Assembly: GCA_017307785.1 (NCBI GenBank)
Contig: JAFKGI010000002.1
Span: 62,001-126,000 of the forward strand
Direction of reading: 5' to 3'
Source: Vulcanimicrobiota bacterium
GTDB taxonomy: Bacteria > Vulcanimicrobiota > Xenobia > Xenobiales > JADMJV01
Length of the DNA stretch: 64,000 nt
Both the position numbers and the translations under genes were made by a program. The notes beneath the pieces were generated by a model that was not told where the DNA came from, did no database searches, and saw only the letters and a program-made list of their open reading frames with translations. Positions within the stretch are counted from its first letter, which is position 1, and each line of letters opens with the position of its first letter. Shown here piece by piece: positions 25,176 through 32,451 of the stretch.

Positions 25176-25845
25176 CGGGATTCCTTTCCACTTTTTTCTT
25201 CTTGGGTTCCTTCTTGGGCGGCGGCGGGGGCAGACGTCCTCCGTTGACGTCCAGCCAGGTGGTGGCCTGCTCGAAGACGGCCTCGCGACCGAAATGCTCC
25301 TCGACCTGCAAAAACCAGCGCAGGCCTCCTCCATAGACAGGATCTCGGTTGGATCGCAGTAGATCGCCGCCGCTCCCGAAACCGAAGCGCTTGAGGGCCT
25401 GCAGCGACACCCACTCGGCGAAGCCCTCGCGCAGGGAATTGTCCACCCGGTCATAGCCGGGATGGTTCTCGTCCTGCCAGGCGTGCCCGTATTCGTGGGC
25501 CAGCACGGCCACCGCCAGCCTGCGGGACAGCACATCGCAGAGAGTGATCTGCCCGTCGTCGTAAAGCCCCTGGACCCCATCCCCGCCATAGCTGACCAAC
25601 TGGGCCGGATTGGCCAGGCGAATGCGCAGCGGTCGCTTCACCTGCAGACGCTCGCCCAGGGCTCCCTGCAGCCGGGTGCGCACCCGCGCCAGAGTGCCTT
25701 CGCTCCAGGCTCTGGTCACCGGCAACGTACAATCACAGCAAGGCGTGTAGCAATCGTCGGCGGGACAATCGCAACCGGGACAGTTCTTAGCCCAGGCCCA
25801 ACCGCACAGCCACAGGACAAGGGCCAGAGTTAGTTTTCGGGCCAA
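25117..25845 (-). CDS. Secreted metallopeptidase-like protein with Cys-rich N-terminus
   Basis: This protein of 242 residues has a Sec signal (MARKLTLALVLWLCGWAWA) and then a cysteine cluster (NCPGCDCPADDCYTPCCDC). The central LAHEYGHAWQ is an HExxH zinc site. EGFAEWVSLQAL, 20 residues later, supplies a likely third ligand (gluzincin layout). The tail is Pro/Lys-rich and low in complexity. The protein is likely periplasmic or secreted. It overlaps the small upstream gene by 16 bases. The target is unknown. Confidence 0.75.
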   Translation of the reverse strand: MARKLTLALVLWLCGWAWAKNCPGCDCPADDCYTPCCDCTLPVTRAWSEGTLARVRTRLQGALGERLQVKRPLRIRLANPAQLVSYGGDGVQGLYDDGQITLCDVLSRRLAVAVLAHEYGHAWQDENHPGYDRVDNSLREGFAEWVSLQALKRFGFGSGGDLLRSNRDPVYGGGLRWFLQVEEHFGREAVFEQATTWLDVNGGRLPPPPPKKEPKKKKVERNPDDESVPDDMPESGGGSEPR

Positions 25846-26087
25846 TCGCGATCTTCCAGCGAACCGGTGGAGCGGCGATGCTCCTTGTAGAGACGGGCCA
25901 CCTCCCCGGTCAGGTCACGATAAAGGTCGAAGACGTCGCATAATTCGACCATCAGGTCGATCATTTCGTCCTCGCCCAACGCCATAAAAGAGTTGTGGAG
26001 GCGAGGGTATTTGGCGGAAAGCAACGTGATCAGGTCCTGGGTTAGCTCCAGCATATCGCGTTGCAGCCGTTCTTCGCTCAACTGCAT
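25830..26087 (-). CDS. Hypothetical small helical protein
   Basis: This is an 85-residue, charged, mostly helical protein (MQLSEERLQRDMLELTQDLI...). I recognise no family. It overlaps the start of the metallopeptidase-like gene by 16 bases and is the first gene of a five-gene minus-strand run ending with the NTT-like transporter. The promoter must lie in the 53 bases shared with the divergent isopropylmalate-synthase-like gene. Confidence 0.65.
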   Translation of the reverse strand: MQLSEERLQRDMLELTQDLITLLSAKYPRLHNSFMALGEDEMIDLMVELCDVFDLYRDLTGEVARLYKEHRRSTGSLEDRDWPEN

Positions 26088-26140
26088 AGCACTGGCTACC
26101 TGACCAGGGGGAGAAGTCCTGCGCGAGGAACACCCACCGC

Positions 26141-27223
26141 ATGTCCCAGACTTCTCAACACTTCGACTGGAATCAACCCGAGGAAGCTCTGTTGAGCTGC
26201 CGCAAGCCCATCCAGTTTCAGGATGAAACCCTGCGCGACGGACTACAGTGCCCGTCGGTTGTGGACCCGCCCATCGAGGGCAAACTGGAGATTCTCCACC
26301 TGATGGCCAAACTGGGCATCCACGGGGCCGACGTAGGCCTGCCCGGTGCCGGACCGCGAGCCGTGGCCGACGTCACCCGCATCGTCGAAGAAATTCGCAA
26401 TCATCGACTGGACGTCAAGCCCTCCTGTGCCGGTCGCACCCTGAAAGTGGACATCGACCCGATTGCCGACATCTCCGATGAAACCGGCGTGGTGCTCGAA
26501 GCGGACCTTTTCCTGGGTTCGAGCCCGGTGCGCCAGTATGCCGAAGGCTGGGAGTTGGACAAACAGTTACGCATCGTGGATGATGCCGTCAGTTATGCCG
26601 TCAAACGCGGTCTCGAGGTGATGTTCGTCACCGAAGACACCATCCGCTCGCATCCAGAAACCCTGCGCCGTCTCTACACCACCGCCATCGAGTGCGGAGC
26701 CATCCGCATCTGCCTTTGCGACACGGTGGGTCACGCCACTCCCGAGGGTGTGCGCGCGCTGGTGCGCTTCGCCCGAGAAATCGTCAAAGAGTGCGGGGCT
26801 GAGGTGGCCATCGACTGGCACGGTCACCGCGACCGGGGGCTGGACATCGCCAACACTCTGGCCGCCGTGGAAGCCGGCGCCGACCGCATTCACGGCACCG
26901 CCCTGGGCATCGGCGAACGAGTGGGCAATACGCCGATGGAGCACCTGCTGCTCAATCTGCGGTTGGCCGGAGCTATCCGCAATGATCTCACCTACCTGCC
27001 CGACTACGTCGAAGCGGTGCACAAGCATTGCCAGGTTCCTCTGCCGGAAAACTGGCCGGGCCTGGGACGGGACAGCTTCCGCGTGGTCAGCGGCGACCGC
27101 CAGAGGGTCATCCACGACGCCCTCGAGCGCGGCCGCCTGGAGTTGGCCGAGTCGCTTTTCTCCTCGGTCCCACCCTCGTTGGTAGGCCGATGCCTGCAGG
27201 TCGCCCGGGAGACACGCGCATGA
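26141..27223 (+). CDS. 2-isopropylmalate-synthase-like protein with intact metal site (subunit A)
   Basis: This is a 360-residue DRE-TIM metallolyase. The catalytic core is intact: FQDETLRDG (D28, R32, D33), IDWHGHRDRG (H227, H229) and GIGERVGNT (E259, N263), which would bind the divalent metal and the alpha-keto acid. The region after the barrel is degenerate. In LeuA this subdomain reads (S/T)G-x-H and later has a Tyr; here they are SGDR (R320) and SLFSS (F340). The C-terminal allosteric domain is absent. It is coupled to a homologous gene with the opposite pattern. The likely reaction is a Claisen condensation of acetyl-CoA with a keto acid. Confidence 0.8.
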   Translation: MSQTSQHFDWNQPEEALLSCRKPIQFQDETLRDGLQCPSVVDPPIEGKLEILHLMAKLGIHGADVGLPGAGPRAVADVTRIVEEIRNHRLDVKPSCAGRTLKVDIDPIADISDETGVVLEADLFLGSSPVRQYAEGWELDKQLRIVDDAVSYAVKRGLEVMFVTEDTIRSHPETLRRLYTTAIECGAIRICLCDTVGHATPEGVRALVRFAREIVKECGAEVAIDWHGHRDRGLDIANTLAAVEAGADRIHGTALGIGERVGNTPMEHLLLNLRLAGAIRNDLTYLPDYVEAVHKHCQVPLPENWPGLGRDSFRVVSGDRQRVIHDALERGRLELAESLFSSVPPSLVGRCLQVARETRA

Positions 27224-28344
27224 GTATGTCCGAAGAAAACTTGATCTATGACTGGAACCTGGTGCAGGACAGCAGCAGCCCCAAAGCTCCACCACGCCTG
27301 ATCGATCACACCCTGGCCAGCGCCCGACTTACTTCCTGGCTGGAAATGCCCGACCTGGAAGGCCAGAAAGCCCTGCTTTCCCAGTTGGAACGGCTGGGGT
27401 TGCACCATCTCTGCCTGGGCAGCTGGTGCGATTCGAACGTGCGCAAATTGGTGGAAACGGCTCGCGAGCTGGAGATTCAAGGCTGGGCCGAAGCCCCTCC
27501 CGGTCCCCTGCCGAAAGCGCCGCTGGGCGCCTACCTGAGCCACCGCCACAAGAACTGGCGGGATCGCGCCCAGCAGGTCAACGGGCCGGTCGCTCTGGTC
27601 ATCCAGGACATCAGCCGCCGCGCACCCGGTGAAATCGCCAGCCTGCTCGGCGAACTGCGGGATACCCCCATCACTTCCGTATGCTTGAGTGACGACGGCG
27701 GTCGGGCCACCCCGGCTGGAACCGCCCGCATGGTGCATTTTGTGGCCGACGCTCTGGAACGACTCGAACTCTCTCTGGAAATCGAATGGAGTGGCCGCAA
27801 CGACCGCGGTCTGGCTCTGGCCAATGCGCTGAGCGCCTGGAGGGCGGGAGCAGGGGCTCTCCATTGCGCTTTCTTTGCCCTGGGCGAAGGCTGCGGCCTG
27901 GTGGCCACCGAGCAGCTGTTGGTCAACCTGAGTTTAGCCGGCAGCGTGAAACGAGAACTGCGCGCCCTGGCCGAGGTCAGTCGGGAGCTGGCCCAGACCC
28001 TGGGCATCGAAATCTATCCGAACCTCCCGGTCATCGGCGTCGATGCCTTCCGTACCGGCACGGGGGTTCATGCCGCTGCCATTCTCAAGGCCCAGAAGAA
28101 GGGGCACGAATGGCTGGCCGACCTGATCTACTCAGGGGTTCCGGCAGCCCAGTTCGGATTTCATCAAATCGTCGAGATCGGCCCTATGGCCGGCGCCTCC
28201 AACGTCCACTACTGGCTCGAACAGCAAGGGCAAACGGCAGAACCAGACTTGGTCCAGGCTATCCTGGCCCGCGCCAAGAATTCCATGAAGGTCTTGCGGG
28301 ACGAGGAAATTCGGGAAGTCATCGCCTCCCAGGCCGGCCAATGA
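27220..28344 (+). CDS. 2-isopropylmalate-synthase-like protein with degraded metal site (subunit B)
   Basis: This is a 374-residue homologue of the preceding gene. All metal ligands are lost: DHTLAS (29-34) replaces DETLRD, WSGRNDRG (S191, R193) replaces HxH, and GEGCGL (L227) replaces GERVGN. By contrast the post-barrel subdomain is well kept: DAFRTGTGVHAAAILKA with H284, LIYSGVPA with Y304, then EIGPMAGASNVHYWL. In LeuA these His and Tyr reach into the neighbouring subunit's active site. The start ATG overlaps the upstream stop (ATGA), so the two are translated together. It is probably a non-catalytic partner rather than a pseudogene, since its open frame is intact. Confidence 0.8.
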   Translation: MSMSEENLIYDWNLVQDSSSPKAPPRLIDHTLASARLTSWLEMPDLEGQKALLSQLERLGLHHLCLGSWCDSNVRKLVETARELEIQGWAEAPPGPLPKAPLGAYLSHRHKNWRDRAQQVNGPVALVIQDISRRAPGEIASLLGELRDTPITSVCLSDDGGRATPAGTARMVHFVADALERLELSLEIEWSGRNDRGLALANALSAWRAGAGALHCAFFALGEGCGLVATEQLLVNLSLAGSVKRELRALAEVSRELAQTLGIEIYPNLPVIGVDAFRTGTGVHAAAILKAQKKGHEWLADLIYSGVPAAQFGFHQIVEIGPMAGASNVHYWLEQQGQTAEPDLVQAILARAKNSMKVLRDEEIREVIASQAGQ

Positions 28345-28793
28345 GACGTTGGCTCCTCTGGGGGATGCTGCTCGGCTGCGGCTGCGCCCCTCACACCCAG
28401 ACCTTCGAGGGTCAGGGCAAGATGCAAGATCTGGAAGTCGTCCCAGGAGCCCGCCTGGAAGCCCGCTGCAACGAATGCAGCCTGCGCCTGAAAGGCGATT
28501 TCCAGGAACTCGACCTGGAAGGCAAAGACAACTTTATCATCCTGGAAGGTCGGGCTCGCGTTCTGCGCCTGAACGGCCAGCACAATAGCGTCGAGTGCCA
28601 GGACGGTCCGGAGCGGGTTTTCCTGAGCGGCTCCGGGCAACGCGTAAAAATCACCGAGCAACCGGGCCGCTCCCGGCCGCAGATTCAGATTCAGGGCACA
28701 GATCAGGCCGTGACCTATCGGCCCGCTAGCGAAAAGGCAAGTTCCCCGGGTTCTGATAAATCCGATAGTGGTTCCCCGCCTGGTCGACCGTAA
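28341..28793 (+). CDS. Lipoprotein, DUF3060-like
   Basis: This is a 150-residue protein with a lipobox (WGMLLGC, Cys 13). The body (residues 25-120) is a run of short beta repeats (LEVVPGARLEARCNECSLRLKG and following) with N-x-I / L-x-G alternation, as in DUF3060-type beta-solenoid lipoproteins. The C-terminus is Ser/Pro-rich. It is translationally coupled (ATGA) to the second isopropylmalate-synthase-like gene. Its 3' end overlaps the converging gene by 68 bases, so the last 20 residues may be poorly constrained. Function is unknown. Confidence 0.65.
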   Translation: MRRWLLWGMLLGCGCAPHTQTFEGQGKMQDLEVVPGARLEARCNECSLRLKGDFQELDLEGKDNFIILEGRARVLRLNGQHNSVECQDGPERVFLSGSGQRVKITEQPGRSRPQIQIQGTDQAVTYRPASEKASSPGSDKSDSGSPPGRP

Positions 28794-29310
28794 AATACTC
28801 GCCCTGCGCGTTCACGAAAACCGTTCCCTGAGGCGTCTGATGATAGCCTGGAGAGAGCGTGTAAGATAGCGTCTGAGGACCCATAGGGGTCCCGTAGTTG
28901 GCCTGCCCCATCAAGTTCTGCCCGGCCACTGTCTGGTTGTGCTGAAAATGGGCCGAGTGCTCCATCTGGGCCTGTCCGCGCTGCATTTCCGCGTAGCGCA
29001 AGCCCTGTTGCGCGATCCATTCCTGCTGCTGGTTGAAGTTCTCGGTCTGGCGCCAGTGCTGAATGCCCTGGGGAGAATAGCCGTTGGTGGCCATCCAGCC
29101 GTAAACGAACTGCTCAAAGTTCATCGGACCGCCCTGCATTTGATACTGGCGGTAGGCCTGCTGAATGTGGGGATTGGCCATGTTTTGCTGCATCATGCCT
29201 TGCAACTGGCCATTCATAGCCGCGTTCTGTTGAGCCGCCCACTGATTGTTGACGGCGTTGAGATCCATCTGGGTGAAATCACCGAATGCTTGTCCAAATT
29301 GCTGCCACAT
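28726..29310 (-). CDS. Hypothetical Gln/Asn-rich protein
   Basis: This is a 194-residue protein rich in Gln, Asn, Met, Tyr and Gly. No signal peptide or membrane segment is seen and I recognise no family. A C-terminal stretch (FVNAQGEYFTVDQAGNHYRIYQNP) looks like a small beta structure. The composition resembles aggregation-prone or adhesive proteins, but that is only inference. It is a lone minus-strand gene between two plus-strand operons, divergent from the exbB-like promoter. Confidence 0.6.
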   Translation of the reverse strand: MWQQFGQAFGDFTQMDLNAVNNQWAAQQNAAMNGQLQGMMQQNMANPHIQQAYRQYQMQGGPMNFEQFVYGWMATNGYSPQGIQHWRQTENFNQQQEWIAQQGLRYAEMQRGQAQMEHSAHFQHNQTVAGQNLMGQANYGTPMGPQTLSYTLSPGYHQTPQGTVFVNAQGEYFTVDQAGNHYRIYQNPGNLPFR

Positions 29311-29412
29311 ACTCTCGTCTTAACACAGGCTCCAGCCCCTGACTGTGATCTCGGTTACGTGGGATCGGGAACGAGCAGCCCCATCCAGCGCTTGTTGCTG
29401 ACGCGGAGCCTA

Positions 29413-29454
29413 TTGACAATTGGGCCGCCATCGGTAAATTTAGACACGTCTAAA
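29413..29454 (+). promoter_or_regulatory. Promoter with palindromic operator before the TonB operon
   Basis: TTGACA (29413-29418) and TAAATT (29435-29440) are spaced by 16 bases. A perfect 16-bp inverted repeat, TTTAGAC-AC-GTCTAAA (29439-29454), overlaps the end of the -10 box. A symmetric TTTAG...CTAAA site here suits a DtxR/MntR-type metal repressor. That assignment is inference from the site's form and from the TonB genes it would control. Confidence 0.65.
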
Positions 29455-29472
29455 AATTCCTTAGGAGGGGTC

Positions 29473-30117
29473 TTGAGTCTGTCCGCATTGCTTCACCAGG
29501 GGGGCGTCTTTATGTTCCCCCTGCTGCTCGGCTCCATCCTCACGGTGGCCATTTGCATCGAGCGAGGGTTCTACTTTGCATCTCTGGATCGCGGGGGAGT
29601 GGCCTTCCTGGCCCGCCTCCAGGAACTCTTGAGCAAAGGCAATCGAGCCGGCGCCATCGAGTGGCTCAGCGGGCTGCAGGGTCCCGTGCCGGGTACGGCC
29701 CTGGCCGCCCTGCAAAACTGGACGGGCAGCCGCCAGACATTGGAAGACGCGGTGGTGGCCCGTTCGCGCGTCGAGTCCCCGCGACTTTACCGCTACCTCA
29801 ACGTGCTCGAGACGACCGTCACGGCCAGTCCGCTGATCGGACTGCTGGGCACCATTACGGGTATGATGGGCGTCTTTCGGGCCGTTTCGGCCAAGATGGC
29901 CAGCGCACCCAACGCTGATACCTCGCACATTCTGGCCGGCATCGGCGAAGCTCTGGTAGCCACCGCCACCGGTATCCTGTTGGCTGTAGTGGCCCTGCTG
30001 GCCCACAACTTCTTCCAGTCGATGGCCGAATCCCAATTGGAGGCCTCCGAGCGGGTAGGCGACCAGTTGCTGATGGCCCACTCCCAAGAAACTCAACAGC
30101 AGGTGCCTGAAGCGTGA
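29473..30117 (+). CDS. MotA/TolQ/ExbB-family proton channel protein
   Basis: This is a 214-residue protein from TTG 29473, chosen because AGGAGGGG stands just before it. A first membrane helix (FMFPLLLGSILTVAICIERG) is followed by a cytosolic domain and two helices in ETTVTASPLIGLLGTITGMMGVF and HILAGIGEALVATATGILLAVVALLAHN. The PLIGLLGTITGM and EALVATATG segments are the ExbB/TolQ signature. With ExbD it forms the proton-driven motor that powers TonB-dependent uptake through the outer membrane. It heads a three-gene operon. Confidence 0.88.
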   Translation: MSLSALLHQGGVFMFPLLLGSILTVAICIERGFYFASLDRGGVAFLARLQELLSKGNRAGAIEWLSGLQGPVPGTALAALQNWTGSRQTLEDAVVARSRVESPRLYRYLNVLETTVTASPLIGLLGTITGMMGVFRAVSAKMASAPNADTSHILAGIGEALVATATGILLAVVALLAHNFFQSMAESQLEASERVGDQLLMAHSQETQQQVPEA

Positions 30118-30554
30118 GACGATTCGCGCGACCTCGTAAGAAGAAAAGTCCGCGCATCGAGATCATCCCCATGGTGGACGTCATGTTCTTGCTGCTGGTG
30201 TTTTACGTACTGTCTTCTCTGGCCATGAGCCAGAATAAGGGCATTCAGGTCGCTCTTCCCGCCGCCTCGACGGGCCAGGCCAGCGCCGTTCCCCAGATGG
30301 TCGTGGTCACGGTCGACTCCCAGGGGCAGGTGTTCCTGCTACAGGAGAAGGTCGAAGTCAGCGAGCTGGCCGCCAAAGTCCAGGAACTGGCCGCCTCCCG
30401 GAGCGGCGGTCTGGAAGCTCTGCAGAAAGACGGCATTGTCCTCAACGCAGACCAGACTTCGCAGATGAAGCAAACGGTAGCGGTCATGGATCAGCTGCGC
30501 CAGGTCGGCGTCTATAACTTCTCGATCTCCACCCAGGATGGTGCCAAACCTTGA
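30114..30554 (+). CDS. ExbD/TolR-family protein
   Basis: This is a 146-residue protein starting at GTG 30114, which overlaps the upstream stop (GTGA). A basic N-terminus (RRFARPRKKK) is followed by IEIIPMVDVMFLLLVFYVLSS, the single helix with the essential Asp (PMVDV) of ExbD/TolR. The periplasmic domain is VVVTVDSQGQVFL... onwards. It partners the ExbB-like protein and the TonB-like protein directly downstream. Confidence 0.88.
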   Translation: MRRFARPRKKKSPRIEIIPMVDVMFLLLVFYVLSSLAMSQNKGIQVALPAASTGQASAVPQMVVVTVDSQGQVFLLQEKVEVSELAAKVQELAASRSGGLEALQKDGIVLNADQTSQMKQTVAVMDQLRQVGVYNFSISTQDGAKP

Positions 30555-31456
30555 GAATCGGCAGTCTGGGCGTCTGTCTGATGGTCTCGGTGCTGCTCAA
30601 TCTGGTGGGCCTCGCTCCCCTGATGAATTTTCTTTTGGGACGCGGAGGCGCATCCCAACCCGCGCCCCGCCCGCCGGTCCAGGTTCGCCTGCTCAACGCT
30701 CGGGTCGAACCGGTCAAACAACCCGCTCCCGTGGTGCCTCCCAAACCTGACGAAAAGCTACCCGAGCCCGTTCGACCCAAGGAAAAGCCCAAAGTGGCCG
30801 ACCTGCCCAAAGACGTCAAGCCGGTCAAATCCACGGAACTGCCGGAAGACCTGACTCCCCAGGCCAGGCCGCAGGCCAAAACCCAGCAGCCTAAAACCGC
30901 CAAATCCGCTCCAGCCGTCCCCTCCGGACCGCTCACCCGTCCGGACGAGAAATCCGTGGCCACCGTGCCGCCTCCCGGCACCGGCAATGCTCCACCTTTT
31001 ACCGCCCCTGGAAATGCCACCACGCCCGTCCCCGGACCCCCCGCAGGAGCGACGGAGGGGCCGGTCGAGAGCCCGACTCCCTCCCCCACCCCTTCTACGA
31101 CCCCGGGGCCTGTGTCCGACAATACCAATCCCGTTCCCCCTCCTGGCCCGACCAGCCCCGGCAGCAATCCGAACGAAGGAGCGATACCGGAAAAACCGGC
31201 GTCTCCCACCAGCTTTCCCCCCAACCAGTTCAGCCGCCCCGTCTTGCGCAGACTGGGCGGCAAGTCCATGGTGCGGGTGGGGCTCAAGATCCACGCGGAC
31301 GGCCACCTGGAGGCACGCATTGTGCTCAGCAGCGGCAATGCCGAACTCGATGCGGCCGTCCTGAAAGACCTGAAGGACTGGAAGTGGAACCCGGCCGAGG
31401 CCGGCGGCAAGCCGGTCACGACCGAGCGCGAGATCCGACTCAAGCTAGAGACTTGA
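30551..31456 (+). CDS. TonB-family energy transducer
   Basis: This is a 301-residue protein starting at TTG 30551 (TTGA overlap). An N-terminal anchor (LGVCLMVSVLLNLVGLAPLMNFLLG) is followed by a Pro/Lys/Thr-rich spacer of about 180 residues and a C-terminal domain (MVRVGLKIHADGHLEARIVLSSGNAELDAAV in pattern, then WKWNPAEAGGKPV). V-x-x-S-G-x-x-x-L-D-x-A-x-x-x-x-x-x-W-x-(F/W)-x-P is the TonB C-terminal signature. It would span the periplasm and contact outer-membrane receptors. No TonB-dependent receptor is in the window. Confidence 0.85.
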   Translation: MRIGSLGVCLMVSVLLNLVGLAPLMNFLLGRGGASQPAPRPPVQVRLLNARVEPVKQPAPVVPPKPDEKLPEPVRPKEKPKVADLPKDVKPVKSTELPEDLTPQARPQAKTQQPKTAKSAPAVPSGPLTRPDEKSVATVPPPGTGNAPPFTAPGNATTPVPGPPAGATEGPVESPTPSPTPSTTPGPVSDNTNPVPPPGPTSPGSNPNEGAIPEKPASPTSFPPNQFSRPVLRRLGGKSMVRVGLKIHADGHLEARIVLSSGNAELDAAVLKDLKDWKWNPAEAGGKPVTTEREIRLKLET

Positions 31457-32311
31457 GGCAAAATCCAGCCACATCGGATAGTGGTCGCTACAGCGCTTGA
31501 AGAGTTTTTCGTGACTGACCTGGCTGCTGCCGGGCAACCAGTATCGACTCAGACTCTTGTTGATCAGGATTTGGTCCAGAGCCGCCGGCTGCCCCCGATG
31601 CTTCAACGTGTAACGCAAGTCTGGCGCCAGCTGCACGAAGGGGTCATAGAGACCGGAATGCGCCAGCGGTTCCAGCGGCCAACTGGCCAGGCTGTCGTTC
31701 ATGTCTCCCACCACCGCCAGGGACTGGCCGGGATAGGCATGCTCCAGGTCGCTCACGATCTTGCACACCCGCATGGCCTGGGCTCGACGCTTACTGTCCG
31801 AGCTTTTTCCTTTCCCGACCTTGCTCTTGAAATGATTGACGAGCACGATGACCGGCTCGGGAGTGCGCAGGTGCACTTCCAGGCAATCGCGGGAAAATTT
31901 GGTATCCAGCGGCGCCCCTTCCACATAAGGCAGGCGGTCGTTGCGGTGAGAGGCATAGCCCTTGACTTTGACCTTGGAGAGCAATCCCACGTTGATGCCC
32001 CGGGCGGAGTCGTTGCCCGGCAGGAGAATGGCGTAACGATAACCGGACCGCTGGGCCAGTTTTTCCAGAAGAGCGCGTTTCTCCACTTCCTGGACGGCCA
32101 CCACATCCGCCCCGATGCTCTCCAGAGCCGCGCTCAAATCGGTGAGCTTCTTCTCCACCTTTTCCGGCTTGTGGACCTGGTCACCATAAGGGTCGTCGAT
32201 GGAATCGAAAAAATTGTGCAGATTCCAGGTGCACAGCCGCCAATGCGGCCTCTCCGCCCACGAGCCGAAGCAGCTCAACAGACAGAAAAAAAGTAGCCAA
32301 CGAGTTTTCAT
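31445..32311 (-). CDS. Secreted endonuclease/exonuclease/phosphatase-family protein
   Basis: This is a 288-residue protein with a Sec signal (MKTRWLLFFCLLSCFGSWA). The mature part has TWNLHNFFD, VVAVQEVE (metal Glu), LVNHFKSK, VVGDMNDS (metal Asp and Asn) and CSDHYPMWL (catalytic Asp-His) in the order of the DNase I-like EEP fold. Such secreted enzymes hydrolyse nucleic acids or phosphodiesters. Its 3' end overlaps the converging tonB-like gene by 12 bases. Confidence 0.85.
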   Translation of the reverse strand: MKTRWLLFFCLLSCFGSWAERPHWRLCTWNLHNFFDSIDDPYGDQVHKPEKVEKKLTDLSAALESIGADVVAVQEVEKRALLEKLAQRSGYRYAILLPGNDSARGINVGLLSKVKVKGYASHRNDRLPYVEGAPLDTKFSRDCLEVHLRTPEPVIVLVNHFKSKVGKGKSSDSKRRAQAMRVCKIVSDLEHAYPGQSLAVVGDMNDSLASWPLEPLAHSGLYDPFVQLAPDLRYTLKHRGQPAALDQILINKSLSRYWLPGSSQVSHEKLFKRCSDHYPMWLDFASSL

Positions 32312-32373
32312 GCCCCCAGACTAGAAAACCGCGTACTACCAAATCTCTACCGAGGAGAGGTGGGGAGAAAATT

Positions 32374-32444
32374 GGGGGAGAGGGGGAGAGTCGAAATCTT
32401 GGCTAAAGCCCTCTCCATCTCCCCAGACTCTTCCCCTCTCCCCC
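32374..32444. repeat. Purine/pyrimidine inverted repeat
   Basis: A 19-base arm GGGGGAGAGGGGGAGAGTC (32374-32392) is the reverse complement, with one mismatch, of 32426-32444. They enclose a 33-base loop. It lies between the PhoH stop and the start region of the secreted EEP gene, both on the minus strand. There is no T run, so it is not a standard terminator. It may be an RNA processing or stabilising hairpin, or a triplex-prone site. Confidence 0.6.
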
Positions 32445-32451
32445 ACAGGGT

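Noticed and set aside
27220..28344. Second isopropylmalate-synthase-like gene as a pseudogene
   Set aside because: The frame is intact over 374 codons, the C-terminal subdomain is well conserved and it is coupled to its partner, so a functional non-catalytic role is more likely.
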